Shown here: piece after piece, positions 40,889 through 49,957 of the stretch
Numbering within the stretch: position 1 is the stretch's first letter
How the letters are laid out: each line of letters opens with the position of its first letter
NCBI GenBank assembly: GCA_016719945.1
Contig: JADJYE010000001.1
Location: 933,049-997,048 of the forward strand
Direction of reading: 5' to 3'
Source of the DNA: Polyangiaceae bacterium
Lineage (GTDB): Bacteria > Myxococcota_A > Polyangia > Polyangiales > Polyangiaceae
Length of the DNA: 64,000 nt
Program-made: the position numbers and the translations under genes
Notes under the pieces: model-generated
Told to the model about the DNA's origin: nothing
The model's input: only the letters and a program-made list of their open reading frames with translations
Databases searched by the model: none

Positions 40889-42025
40889 TCAGCCGCCCGC
40901 GGCGACCGCCACCACCGTGGCCATACCCCCAGGAATTCCGGTCCCGATGAAGACGCATTCGTCGTCGGCCGACAGGCCGCCGGCGCCGCCGTCGACGGAC
41001 CGAATCGACTTCCCCTTGGGTTCGCCGAGCTTCTGGCGCATGACCTGATCAGGCCCCCACTCCATCGGGCCGATTGGCGTGGCCTTCACGAAGAAAAAAG
41101 CCGTCGCATTCAGGGCGGGCTCGTTACCCTCGAAGGGTGTCAGCGCGCCCCCCGCGACGGGTGCAACGCCACCCTTGAACGTGTCCCCTTCCTGGGGGAA
41201 CGACACCATCAAATGGGTCGCCGTTGCCTCGATGCCGACGACCGGGGGCGGCGCCTTTCCCGAATAGGTCAGGGGAATCGGTGTCACCTGCTGGGTCGCG
41301 AGGTCGATGCTCGATACCCCCACGGCGGACGCCACGTAGGCGACGTCGCCCGCCACCGCTACGGCCTTGGCATCGCCGCGCCACTTGGCGACGACGGTAG
41401 CGTCGGCGCCCTCCACGCGGACCAGCTCCACGTCGTCGCCCGCGTCACGAACGACGAGGGCAGCGCCGCGATGAACCGCCAGCCCCCCAAGATCGCCCTC
41501 GAGGAGGGTCTTAGGCTCTCCGCCCTTGCGCGGAACCGAGAACAGCTTCCCCTTACCGAGCGCGTAGACGTCGTCCTGCCAGACCGCCAAGGCGAGGATG
41601 CTGTCCCCGAGCTTCGCGAGCTGGTGCGCGTCCGTGCCGTCCCGGTTCACTCCGTGGAGCGTCCAGGAATATTGGGACTCTTCGTGTTGGATCGACCAAA
41701 AGACGGAGCGCGCGTCGTGGGTGATCTCCTGCATGCGCCCGCCGGGCGGCAGCGCGAGCCTCTTGCCCACGGCCGTCGCATCGCACCGGATCGCCTCCAC
41801 CTTCGCCGTCAGCTCCGCCTTCCACTGGGGCTTGTCGTCCGGTGTCTTCGCGTCGCCCTGCTTCTTCTCTGCCGCCGACGCTGACGCCGACGCCGACGCC
41901 GGCGGCCTCGACGTCTGAGACTCGGCCGGCTTCGACGACGCCGATCCAGCGGAGTCGTTCGATGAGTCGCAGGCCATCGCTGCGGCCAGCGCAACAGGAA
42001 GCAGCCAGGACGGGGTCCTTCGCAT
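40889..42025 (-). CDS. Propeller-like lipoprotein, unknown function
   Basis: A 378-residue protein. Signal with lipobox AMAC, then a Ser/Ala/Pro/Lys linker. From about residue 85 repeated blades are seen: QEITHDARSVFWSIQHEE, ILALAVWQDDVYALGKGKLF, GLAVHRGAALVVRDAG, AVAVAGDVAYVASAVGVSS and GLSADDECVFIG. It is related in style to the propeller lipoprotein at 36903. Function is unknown. It is the last chromosomal gene before the tRNA-Glu gene with recombinase remnant. Confidence 0.72.
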   Translation of the reverse strand: MRRTPSWLLPVALAAAMACDSSNDSAGSASSKPAESQTSRPPASASASASAAEKKQGDAKTPDDKPQWKAELTAKVEAIRCDATAVGKRLALPPGGRMQEITHDARSVFWSIQHEESQYSWTLHGVNRDGTDAHQLAKLGDSILALAVWQDDVYALGKGKLFSVPRKGGEPKTLLEGDLGGLAVHRGAALVVRDAGDDVELVRVEGADATVVAKWRGDAKAVAVAGDVAYVASAVGVSSIDLATQQVTPIPLTYSGKAPPPVVGIEATATHLMVSFPQEGDTFKGGVAPVAGGALTPFEGNEPALNATAFFFVKATPIGPMEWGPDQVMRQKLGEPKGKSIRSVDGGAGGLSADDECVFIGTGIPGGMATVVAVAAGG

Positions 42026-42108
42026 CGCGGGATGCTACGTGAGTCGCGCTCAGGAATCGCTCGACTTCGTGTCGTGCGTGATGTGCAGTGCAGGCCGCGC
42101 GACCGGCC

Positions 42109-42234
42109 GAGGGGAAGCGGTACCGGATCGAGGGACACGCTGCGCTCGACTACGTGTTCCCGATGAGTGGCGTCCCCAGCGGGATTCGAACCCGCGTAGC
42201 AGCCTTGAAAGGGCTGAGTCCTGGGCCGGGCTAG
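42109..42234 (+). pseudogene. Remnant of a serine-recombinase C-terminus at tRNA-Glu
   Basis: In frame, the + strand encodes EGKRYRIEGHAALDYVFPMS followed by GVPSGIRTR (which is antisense tRNA) and stops at 42234. The same peptide forms the C-terminus of the recombinase at 47914-49662; over the 62 bases before the tRNA the two DNA copies differ at only about two positions. Homology starts abruptly at 42109. This is what remains of an earlier insertion at this tRNA-Glu, or of a recombination between the two copies. Confidence 0.75.
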
Positions 42235-42245
42235 ACGATGGGGAC
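42171..42245 (-). tRNA. tRNA-Glu (anticodon UUC)
   Basis: The minus strand folds into a full cloverleaf. The acceptor GTCCCCA pairs with TGGGGAC (discriminator G). The anticodon arm is CAGCC-CTTTCAA-GGCTG with anticodon TTC, and the T arm is GCGGG-TTCGAAT-CCCGC. No CCA is encoded. Its 3' end adjoins the recombinase remnant. A second tRNA-Glu(UUC) lies at 47985 on the other strand, with differences in the anticodon stem and D-loop region. Confidence 0.95.
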
Positions 42246-42308
42246 CGACCGAACGGCGGTTCTTTAGCGGCTCGCGGCCGAGAGCGCAACGTCCTCGCAG
42301 CGAGCCCC

Positions 42309-43016
42309 TCAGCCGGCGCCGTACCGGTCGTGGTGCCGCACCCACTCCATCGGGCGCGCGAGCCCCGCTTCGTCGCGGCCTTTGGGGACCAGATCGAGCA
42401 GCTGGTAGGCGCCGTTGAGCGCGTCGAGCCCGCGCGAGTAGCACGAGTACGTGTGGTGGACCGCGCCGTGCTCGTCCTTGGCGAACACGCTGAGCCCGGG
42501 CAGCTCGCTGCCCTTGAAGTCGGTCGTGCCGAAGTTGTACTCGACGGGCCCGGCCGCGCGCTGCTCGTCGGTGATCGTGACGTGGAAGTCGACGTTGAAG
42601 TCGCTGCGCCCCGACGACACCCACGGGAAGCGCCAGCCCATGCGATCCCGGAACGCATGCAGGGTGTCGAGCGGGGCTCGAGAGACCACGACAAGGGTGA
42701 CGTCGCGCGCATGAAGGTGAGCGGTGACCCCGTCGAACTGGTCCGCCCAGAACGAGCAGCTCTTGCAGCCTTCCGTCCACGAAGGGTCGAACATGAAGTG
42801 GTAGACGACGAGCTGGTGGCGTCGGTCGAACAGCTCGGCGAGGGTGCGCTCCCCCGCCACCGTGTCGAACACATAGTCCTTGTCGACAGGGACCCACGGC
42901 AGCTGGCGGCGCGCCTCCGCGAGCTCGTCTCGCATGCGCGTGAGCTCCTTCTCCTTCGCGAGCAGCTGCCTGCGCGCCTCGAGCCACGCCTGCCTCGTGC
43001 CGATGATGGGCTTCAT
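42309..43016 (-). CDS. DUF899-family thioredoxin-like protein
   Basis: A 235-residue protein. An N-terminal helix (WLEARRQLLAKEKELTRMRD) precedes the DUF899 core: ELPWVPV-like QLPWVPVDKDYVF, LVVYHFMFDPSWTEGCKSCS, FWADQFDGV, VSRAPLDTLHAFRDRMGWRF, PWVSSGRSDFNVDF. The CKSC pair sits where thioredoxin-like proteins have their redox Cys. It is cytoplasmic with no signal. The biochemical role of DUF899 is not settled. The gene lies just inside the tRNA-Glu segment. Confidence 0.85.
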   Translation of the reverse strand: MKPIIGTRQAWLEARRQLLAKEKELTRMRDELAEARRQLPWVPVDKDYVFDTVAGERTLAELFDRRHQLVVYHFMFDPSWTEGCKSCSFWADQFDGVTAHLHARDVTLVVVSRAPLDTLHAFRDRMGWRFPWVSSGRSDFNVDFHVTITDEQRAAGPVEYNFGTTDFKGSELPGLSVFAKDEHGAVHHTYSCYSRGLDALNGAYQLLDLVPKGRDEAGLARPMEWVRHHDRYGAG

Positions 43017-43272
43017 GTCGGGCGCAGGGTAGTCGATGCCGGAGCCGGGTCACGGACCGGGAGCTTTTCCGGTGCGCCTGCATCCTTCTCGCCCCACCAA
43101 AGGAGTCTCCGATCGCCTGGTGGATCAGCGGTTCACCCCCCCGAACGGTGCGAGCGGAGTCCAGCGTCGGTAGAACCGCGAGATGAGAGGTCACCGTACG
43201 CCGGCAAGGTTGTTGCAGCTCCAACCATCGCGGGCCGCGCATCCAGCGACGCCCGCACGGAAGGTGGACCCC

Positions 43273-44295
43273 ATGACCGCGCGTGCCCCGAGCCTCATCA
43301 GCGCCGAGCCCCTGCCTCCCCCGCCGTCGGTCCCTCGTCCCTCGAACAGCCTTGGGCTGCGCCCCGCGCCGCCGCCGTCCGCTCCCGCGCCCCGGCAAGA
43401 GATCACGCAGGAGTCGGCGAGCCTCGTGAGCCGCGGCAGCAACATGATGGCGCGCAGCATGGCGCTCGCGCCGCCGCCCCCGCCCTCCTCGCGCAGCGCG
43501 ACTCCCCCTCCCGCGTCGTCGCGCCCTGCACCGCTCTCGGCGCGGCCGCTGCCGCCGATCCCGCCTCCTTCGGGGTTGGGCCTGCCTCCGATCCGGCCGC
43601 TGCCGCCGCCGCCGCCGTCGTCCCGGCCCGCGATGCCGTCGCTGGCGGGGCCCGGGCCGATGAGCGCGCCGCCCTCGACGCGCCGGCCGCCTCCCCTCCC
43701 TCCGCGCCGCACCTCGCCTCCCGCCGGCGCGCCGTCCGCTCCTCCGTCGAGCGCCGCTGCACCTGCGAGCGCCGCGCCGCCGAGCGCCGCGCCGATGAGC
43801 CTCGAGAAGACGACCATCGGCACGTTCGAGTCGACCGTCGCGCTGCGCGGAGCCGTCAGCGGTGACCGCGAGGCGCTGCGCATCCCCGGCCCTCCGCCCG
43901 TTCCCTCGCCGGTCCCCTCGCCGTCCTCCACCTCTTCGTCTTCCCCGCGACGCCGCACGTCGACGAACCCCGGCGTGGGTCTGCGCGCAGGCGAGGCGCC
44001 GCCCGCCGCCCCGAGGCCAAGCTCGTCGCCGCCTCCGCGGCGCACTCCGCCTCCTTCGCTGTCGTCGACGCAGGTCGGCCTCGGCGCGGTCCGCCTCGAC
44101 GCGTCGGGCAACGTGTCGATGGCGAAGCCGGTGTCGGAGGAGCGGCGCTACCTCGTGCGCGCAGGCGACCGCAAAGGTGAGCTGATCCTCTCGGCCTTGC
44201 CCGAGGGCGTCGTGCCCCCGTCCACCGTGATGACCGTGCGCTTGCGCATCGATCGCGAGGACGACGCGCGCGCGATCGGGCAATACGTCGAGTAG
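43273..44295 (+). CDS. Pro/Ser/Ala-rich protein with a short conserved C-terminal domain
   Basis: A 340-residue protein from ATG 43273 (AAGGTGG ribosome-binding site). The first 280 residues are very rich in Pro, Ser and Ala (for example LPPPPSVPRPSNSLGLRPAP) and are surely disordered. Only the last 60 residues look folded: RYLVRAGDRKGELILSALPE, then VMTVRLRIDREDDARAIGQY. Function is unknown. It converges with the regulator gene, whose stop is 3 bases away. The composition makes the opposite strand open over a long distance, but that reading is not a gene. Confidence 0.65.
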   Translation: MTARAPSLISAEPLPPPPSVPRPSNSLGLRPAPPPSAPAPRQEITQESASLVSRGSNMMARSMALAPPPPPSSRSATPPPASSRPAPLSARPLPPIPPPSGLGLPPIRPLPPPPPSSRPAMPSLAGPGPMSAPPSTRRPPPLPPRRTSPPAGAPSAPPSSAAAPASAAPPSAAPMSLEKTTIGTFESTVALRGAVSGDREALRIPGPPPVPSPVPSPSSTSSSSPRRRTSTNPGVGLRAGEAPPAAPRPSSSPPPRRTPPPSLSSTQVGLGAVRLDASGNVSMAKPVSEERRYLVRAGDRKGELILSALPEGVVPPSTVMTVRLRIDREDDARAIGQYVE

Positions 44296-44297
44296 CG

Positions 44298-46724
44298 CTA
44301 CGACGCGATGAGCTCGAGCGCAGCGGTCTCGAGCTCGAGCTCCGCTGCTGCCTGGGACAGACCGCGCGGTCTGCTCCCCAAGCGCTCTCGAGCGCGCGCG
44401 AGGGCCTCCTCGAGCGGACGCGCCTCCTCCCCGATCACGACGGATGCGCGCTTGGCGCAGAGCAGCGCGAGGGTCGCCGGCAGAGTGGCGTCGCCGCGAT
44501 CGAGCTTGAGCGCGGCGAGGCCCACGAGGGCGCCTCGCCACCAGAACGCGGGGATGTGCTGGGCGCACGCCTCCTCGAGCGTCTCGGTCCAAATCGAGGT
44601 CGGGTCCTCGCCGGAGCGAGAGATCACCTCGCCGAGCCGGCTCTGCGCGAGCAGCGCGAACGGGCGGTCGTCGGCCTCCTGACAGGCTGCGAGACCTCGC
44701 ATCAACGTCGCGCGCGCGCGCTCGAGCTCGCCCATGAACGAGCGCACCTCGCCGAGGTGCACCAGGGGCCGCGACGCTCCACGCCCCCCGCGCGCGGCCG
44801 AGCACGCGACGGCCTCTTCGAGCATCGCCGCAGCGTCTGTCAGTCGCCCCGCCCGCGCGGTCGACGACGCGGACACCGACAGCGCGAAGCCGACGAGCCA
44901 CGAGCGGCCGCTCCTTCGCGCTCGCCCGACCGCGAGCTCGCCTTTCTCCAGCGCTTCGTCCACGCGCCCCGACATCTGGGCGGAGATCGAGGCGCCAATC
45001 AGCCCCATCGCGGCGAGCTCGTCGGACGCCACCTCGAGCGCGGCCAGCCCTTCGCACAACTCTCGAACCGACCACCCAGTGCCTTGCTCGAGCGCCCACA
45101 ACAGCCCCAGCACCTTGGATCTCTCCTCGCTCGGCGCCGCCGCCCGCGCCGCACGTCTGGCCCTCTGCCACGCCTCGGCGAGCTCCGTGAAGCGGTTGTG
45201 CCCGTCCAGGTAGCGGTACAGGGGCTCCAGACTTCGTTGAAGCGCGTCGAGATCCCCGGCGTTCGCGCTGTAGGCAAACGCCGCGACGATATCTTCGTGA
45301 TCGGCCCCCAGCTCCTGCAGCCACGCGCGTTCGCGGGTCGCGCCGTCGTCGAGCGACCGATAGCTCGTGAACAAGCGCTCGAGGAAATACCGCGCGTGGA
45401 GCGCCTCTCGCTCGGCTCGCTCGCTGGGCTCGAGGCGCGCGAGGGCCTCCGCGCGAACCGCGGGATGGAACGCGAAGCGCCCCCCCGAGGCCCGCCGGAT
45501 CATCGATGCGTCCAAGAGCTGCCCGAGCTCGCGCAGCCCTGCGCCACCAACCGCGGCCGCGGCCTCACGCGTGAACGGCGCCCGCAGGACGGCGAGCGCG
45601 CACAACGACGTGGTCGTCTCCGGCGCGAGCAGACGAAACGTCGCCTCGAGCGTAGCGCGAAGGCTCGCGTGACGGTCCGGTCGCTCACCGCGGCTCGCCT
45701 CCAGCAGCTCCGGCCCGCGCTCGAGCTCACGCACGACCTCGACCGGATCGAGCAGCCGCAGCCACGAGGTCGCCAGCTCGATGCCGAGCGGGCTGCCCTG
45801 CACCAGCGCGCACATCTGGGCGAGCCGTTCCCGCTCCGCCGCGTTCGGCTCCCAGCCGGGTCGTGCCCGCCGCGCGCACGCGAGCGCGAGCGTGCCGGCG
45901 TCCGTCGCGTCGAGCTCGGCTCCGCGGGCCGGCTCGGTCATCGGCGCGACGAAGTACGGCGACTCTGCGGCCAGCGAGAGGCGCGCGCGGCTGGTGACCA
46001 ACAGCGCCAGGCGGGGGCAGCCGCCGACGAGCCGCGAGAGCACCTCCCGGGCATCGGCGATCTGCTCGGTGTTGTCGCACACGACGAGCATCTCGCGGTC
46101 GCGAAGCCGCTCGACGAGCGCGGTGATGACCTCTTCGCTCGGGCCGACCTCGCGGGTCGAGAGCGTCGAGAGCACCGCGCGCGCGAGCGCCGGCGCCGTC
46201 TCGACCGACTCGAGGGACACGAACGCGACGCCATCCGGAAAGCGGTTCGCGAGCCGACGTGCGACCTCGAGCGCGAGGCGGGTCTTGCCGATGCCCCCGG
46301 GGCCGAGGAGGCTCACCAGGCGCGAGCCCGACGCGACCGCGCGGCACAGCTCGTCGATCTCGCGCTCTCTGCCGATGAAGGGCGTCTGCGGCTCGGGCAA
46401 CGTCGCCGGCTCGCGGCGCGCCTCGGGCGGGGCCACGAAGCGGTAGCCACCCTCGGATGAGACGAGGTACCGGGGCTTGGAAGGGTCCGGCTCGATCTTC
46501 TGGCGGATACGGCCGACGGTCGTGAACACCGTGCGCGAGGGGAGCCCCTTGCGATACCCCCAGACCTCGACCTGGAGCTCGTCGCGCTCGAACGCGCGGT
46601 CCGGGCGGGCCGCGAGGTGCGCCAGCAGCCGCGCCTCGGTCGTCGTGAGCCGCTGCTCGCCGCCAGCGGTCGTCATCACCCGTCGCTCGAGGTCCAGCTG
46701 TCCGTGCTCGAGCGCGAAGCGCAT
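44298..46724 (-). CDS. Winged-helix transcriptional regulator with NB-type ATPase and TPR-like C-terminus
   Basis: An 808-residue protein. Residues 1-100 form an OmpR-type winged helix (TTTEARLLAHLAARPDRAF, RTVFTTVGRIRQKI). Residues 113-400 hold a NB-ARC/AfsR-type ATPase: P-loop GPGGIGKTRLA (141-151), Walker B MLVVCDNTEQ, and the LVTSRARL sensor. The rest is helical with TPR-like repeats (AWQRARRAARAAAPSEER, ARATLMRGLAACQEADD). This is the layout of large STAND-class activators. Its gene is divergent from an O-methyltransferase gene, and the 96-bp gap holds an 11-bp tandem repeat, which makes that gene the likely target. Confidence 0.87.
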   Translation of the reverse strand: MRFALEHGQLDLERRVMTTAGGEQRLTTTEARLLAHLAARPDRAFERDELQVEVWGYRKGLPSRTVFTTVGRIRQKIEPDPSKPRYLVSSEGGYRFVAPPEARREPATLPEPQTPFIGREREIDELCRAVASGSRLVSLLGPGGIGKTRLALEVARRLANRFPDGVAFVSLESVETAPALARAVLSTLSTREVGPSEEVITALVERLRDREMLVVCDNTEQIADAREVLSRLVGGCPRLALLVTSRARLSLAAESPYFVAPMTEPARGAELDATDAGTLALACARRARPGWEPNAAERERLAQMCALVQGSPLGIELATSWLRLLDPVEVVRELERGPELLEASRGERPDRHASLRATLEATFRLLAPETTTSLCALAVLRAPFTREAAAAVGGAGLRELGQLLDASMIRRASGGRFAFHPAVRAEALARLEPSERAEREALHARYFLERLFTSYRSLDDGATRERAWLQELGADHEDIVAAFAYSANAGDLDALQRSLEPLYRYLDGHNRFTELAEAWQRARRAARAAAPSEERSKVLGLLWALEQGTGWSVRELCEGLAALEVASDELAAMGLIGASISAQMSGRVDEALEKGELAVGRARRSGRSWLVGFALSVSASSTARAGRLTDAAAMLEEAVACSAARGGRGASRPLVHLGEVRSFMGELERARATLMRGLAACQEADDRPFALLAQSRLGEVISRSGEDPTSIWTETLEEACAQHIPAFWWRGALVGLAALKLDRGDATLPATLALLCAKRASVVIGEEARPLEEALARARERLGSRPRGLSQAAAELELETAALELIAS

Positions 46725-46745
46725 CGACCCAAGATACCGAAGAAC

Positions 46746-46767
46746 GCGTTCACGAAGCGTTCACGAA
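46746..46767. promoter_or_regulatory. Tandem 11-bp direct repeat, likely regulator binding site
   Basis: GCGTTCACGAA occurs twice with no gap (46746-46756 and 46757-46767). It lies in the 96-bp space between the winged-helix regulator and the divergent methyltransferase. An 11-bp period places both half-sites on the same face of the helix, as in direct-repeat operators of OmpR/SARP-type regulators. Confidence 0.6.
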
Positions 46768-46820
46768 AGCTGTGACCACACAGCCCGCGATGTGGATGGC
46801 CGGTGCACGCTGCGCTCCTT

Positions 46821-47939
46821 ATGACAGAGCGCATGACCACCTCGCCCGCGATCCCCAAAGCTCCGCCTGCAGGCCTCGTCCGCTTCGCCCAGCGCATCCA
46901 GCGGCGGGTCTCGTCGTTCGCCGAGAACATGTCCCCTCCTCCGTTCGCGCTGCTCGACCTGGTCATGTCGCGCTGGGTCTCCGACGCGCTCGGCGCGATC
47001 ACGCGGCTCGGGGTCGCCGACCTGCTCGCCTCGGGCGGCCCGAAGGACGCCGCCGCGCTCGCCAGCGAGCTCGATCTGCACGCGCCGAGCCTGTACCGCG
47101 TGCTCAGGGCCCTCGCCCGACGCGGCCTGCTCGTCGAGGCCGACGACGGCAACTTCGCGCTGACCGAGGTCACGCGTCCACTCGCGAAGGACCACCCGAG
47201 CTCGATGCGCAACATGGTCCTCGAGGTCACCCGCGAGCGGAACGTGGAGGTGTGGGCCAGGCTGCATCACTCCATCAAGACCGGCAGCTCGGCGTGGTCG
47301 ACCCTCCACGAAGAGGACATGTGGGCCCACCTCGACGCGCGCCCGGAGGAGCACGCGATCTTTCATGGGGCGATGGTCGAGCTGACCCGGGAGGCCGCGC
47401 CCGCCTTCGCCCGCGCGCTCGACTACGCGTCGTACGGCACGATCTGCGACATCGGCGGTGGCGAAGGCCAGCTGCTCGCGACCATCCTCGCGGTGCACGG
47501 CGCCGCGCGGGGAGTGCTCGTCGACGCGCCCAAGGTCGTAGCGGGCGCGCCGCGCGTGCTCTCGGAGTACGGCGTCAGCGATCGATGCGAGATCGTCGCG
47601 GCGGATATCCTCAGGGGTGTGCCCGCCGGGCGCGGCTTCTACCTCGACAAGAACATCCTCCACGGCCTGTCGGACGAGCTCGCCCGGGACGCCCTGCGCA
47701 CCTGGCGTGAGGCGATGCCCGAGGGTGGCAAGCTGGCGCTGATCGAGGTCGTCGTCCCGGAGCGAGGCGGCGCCTACCTCCAGTTCCTCGACCTCCAGAT
47801 GATGCTCGTCAGCTTCGGCGGCAAGGAGCGCACGCGCTCCGAGCTCACCGAGCTCCTGGCCTCCGCGGGGCTGTCGCTCGAGCGGGTCATCGACACCCCG
47901 TCGCCGATGAGCCTCATCCTCGCGGCGCGCGCGGGCTGA
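46821..47939 (+). CDS. SAM-dependent O-methyltransferase (acetylserotonin/hydroxyneurosporene family)
   Basis: A 372-residue protein from ATG 46821. The N-terminal dimerisation/winged-helix part (LGVADLLASGGPKDAAALAS, LYRVLRALARRGLLVE) and the C-terminal Rossmann domain with SAM-binding ICDIGGGEGQLL, DAPKVVAGA, DILRGVPAGRGFYLDKNILH and ALIEVVVPE match O-methyltransferase family 2. Such enzymes methylate hydroxyl groups of small aromatic or polyketide-like molecules. No biosynthetic cluster is adjacent, so the substrate is unknown. It is probably controlled by the divergent regulator. Confidence 0.87.
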   Translation: MTERMTTSPAIPKAPPAGLVRFAQRIQRRVSSFAENMSPPPFALLDLVMSRWVSDALGAITRLGVADLLASGGPKDAAALASELDLHAPSLYRVLRALARRGLLVEADDGNFALTEVTRPLAKDHPSSMRNMVLEVTRERNVEVWARLHHSIKTGSSAWSTLHEEDMWAHLDARPEEHAIFHGAMVELTREAAPAFARALDYASYGTICDIGGGEGQLLATILAVHGAARGVLVDAPKVVAGAPRVLSEYGVSDRCEIVAADILRGVPAGRGFYLDKNILHGLSDELARDALRTWREAMPEGGKLALIEVVVPERGGAYLQFLDLQMMLVSFGGKERTRSELTELLASAGLSLERVIDTPSPMSLILAARAG

Positions 47940-49662
47940 GCGCGAGAGGCGTCAGGCCCCGCGGCCGCGCCCGTCGATGGCGGAGTCCCCATCGTCTAGC
48001 TCGGCCCAGGACTCCCGGCCCTTTCAAGGCCGCCGCGCGGGTTCGAATCCCGCTGGGGACGCCACTCATAGGGAACACGTAGTCGAGCGCCGCGTGTCCC
48101 TCGATCCGGTACCGCTTCCCCTCCGCCGTGGTGGTGGGGCTGAAGACGAGCGGACCCGCGAGCAGGGCCTCCATGGCGGCCCGGGCCTCGGTCGGGTTGC
48201 GACGGAGCAGGCCGTTGAGATCGGCGAGCCGGGTCCGGGCCTCCTTCTCCAGCCTGCGAGTTTCGAGATCGAGGACCTCGGGAGCCGTCTTCAGAGCGGT
48301 GATGCAGGCCTCGATCGAGCGGAGCTGCTCCTCTCGGTCGGCGATCATGCGGACGATCGTCTCCGGCTTCGCCGTCGTGGCGAGCAGGGCCTGGCCGAGC
48401 CGGTCCAGCTCGGCACGAAGCTGGGCAGCACGCTTCTTGAGCTGGGGACCTCGGTGTCGTCCTTCGTTGCCCGTGCCTTCAAGCGGGCTCGAAGCTCATG
48501 AAGGGCAGCGACATGATCCGCTCGCTGAGGACGTTCTCCTGGAGCCAGCCGATGGGCTGCTCGTCCACGGCGTCGACCGGACGTCGAAGCTTGTTGCCGC
48601 AGACCGCCTCTCCGCGATCGCGATGGTAGGCGCACGTGTAGACCCTGATCGGCACGGTGCCGGCCTTGCCGTTCGCGACCGTGATCGGTCCACCACAGAG
48701 GCCGCAGCGAGCGAAGCCGCTGAGCAGGTACTTCGGCCTTGCACCGGCCCCGCTTCCTTCCGAAGCGCTGCTTGGTGCGGCGGCGGGCGTTCGCCCGCTG
48801 CCAGAGGTCGTCGTCGACGATGCGAAGCTCAGGCTTCTCGACCACGACCCACTCGGACTTGAGTCAGGCCTCGCGGACCTTGGTGCCGCCGCGGTAGATG
48901 CCTTCGTTCTCTCGGTTTCCCAGATCAACCGGCCGGTAGCGCTCGTTGCTCACGATGGTGCCCACGGCAGCAGACGACCTGAGCCGCTTCCGCAGTTGCC
49001 CGCACGAGGAGGAACGATCGATCGTTGAGGGTTCTTGGCGATCTCGCGGAGCCCTTCGCCTTCAGCACGGCGCTGGTAGATCTCCCGAACGACCGCGGCC
49101 TGAGCGTCGTGGATCTGGTACTCGACCCAAGCACGGCGATCGCCGGACATGACGGGCACGTTCTGGTAGCCGTACACGCTGCCCCCGACGACGCGACCAG
49201 CACGAGCCTTCGTGAGCAGATGCTCGTGCGTCCGCTGCGAGACCTTCTCGCGCTCAAGCTCCGAGGAGTAGTTCTTGATGGTGACGATGAGCTTCGCCGT
49301 CGCGTTGTCGAAGACGACCTCTTCGCCCGTGAAGTGGTGGAAGACGCGAACGCCCTCAGCGCGAAGGTCTTCGACAGCAGGCCGACGCGGAGCATGTCGC
49401 CACCGAGCCGCGTCTCGTCCCGGACGACGAGGATCTGGAACTCGCCGCGCTTCGCTGCTTCGAGCATGGCGATGAGCGCTGGGCGCTTCACGAACTCGGC
49501 CCGGCTCGCTTCCTTCTCGCGCTCGACGAAGATCAGCGTTGGATCCGTCTCCCATCCACGCTCCGCGATGAACGCTGAGCCCTGGTCGATCTGAACGTCG
49601 ATCGACGCGTGCTGGTGCTCCTCGCGGCTGCGGCGGACGTAGAGGGCGGCGCGGGTTGTCAC
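47914..49662 (-). pseudogene. Large serine recombinase whose 3' end runs through tRNA-Glu (several frameshifts and one in-frame stop)
   Basis: GTG 49662 has a strong GAGGAGGAAG ribosome-binding site. The resolvase domain starts TTRAALYVRRSREEH with the likely nucleophile Ser in RRS. Later parts, in changing frames, are FHHFTGEEVVFDNATAKLIV, GGSVYGYQNVPV, EIYQRRAEGEGLREIAK, LLSGFARCGLCGGPITV (zinc ribbon with two CxxC-like pairs, CGLC ... YTCAYHRDRGEAVC) and KRYRIEGHAALDYVFPMS. The C-terminal reading then passes antisense through the tRNA. Frame changes lie near 49,365, 49,020, 48,950 and 48,450, with a TGA near 48,866. All domains remain, so it is either freshly decayed or damaged by sequence error. 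It would insert the island at tRNA-Glu. Confidence 0.8.
47985..48061 (+). tRNA. tRNA-Glu (anticodon UUC), likely attachment site of the island
   Basis: A cloverleaf with acceptor GTCCCCA/TGGGGAC, anticodon arm CGGCC-CTTTCAA-GGCCG (anticodon TTC) and T arm GCGGG-TTCGAAT-CCCGC, discriminator G at 48061. The 3' end abuts the recombinase coding sequence. The stretch 48062-48123 repeats, inverted, the sequence next to the other tRNA-Glu (42109-42170). Confidence 0.95.
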
Positions 49663-49957
49663 GTTCTTCCTCCTCGCAGGATATCCGCGAGCAGCAGATC
49701 GGCGACGGCAGATGCGAAGCCGACCCCATCGTCGGCCAGGGCAGGCTTGCAACGTGCTCGTGCCGCGTCCACCGAGCGATGGCCTCGACCAGGACCGACC
49801 ACGCAGTCGCCCACGCGGACGACAGGAGATCGAGTGAGGACGGCTCATCGGCACTCTGCAAGAGCACCCCGATCAGATCGGCGCTGTCCAGTGCGGCGAG
49901 GATGGCGATGCAGCGGACCTGCGCGGCTGCGACCGTTGTCGTCAGGGAAGAGTGCAT
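49659..49957 (-). CDS. Small gene upstream of the recombinase (one frameshift)
   Basis: From ATG 49957, with GAGGAGAA just upstream: HSSLTTTVAAAQVRCIAILA, ALDSADLIGVLLQSADEP, AWATAWSVLVEAIARWT. After a one-base shift near 49,735 the protein ends LADDGVGFASAVADLLLADI then LRGGRT, and its TGA overlaps the recombinase GTG (GTGA). About 98 residues, helical, no known domain. The tight overlap suggests it is expressed with, and may control, the recombinase. Confidence 0.6.

Noticed and set aside
42171..42234. Peptide GVPSGIRTR as part of a protein domain
   Set aside because: It is the antisense translation of the T arm of tRNA-Glu, a well-known annotation artefact.
41809..45324. A 1,171-residue open frame on the minus strand
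   Set aside because: It runs antisense or out of frame through a DUF899 gene, a tRNA and a Pro-rich gene, and is Arg/Ala-rich low-complexity sequence. It stays open because of high GC content.
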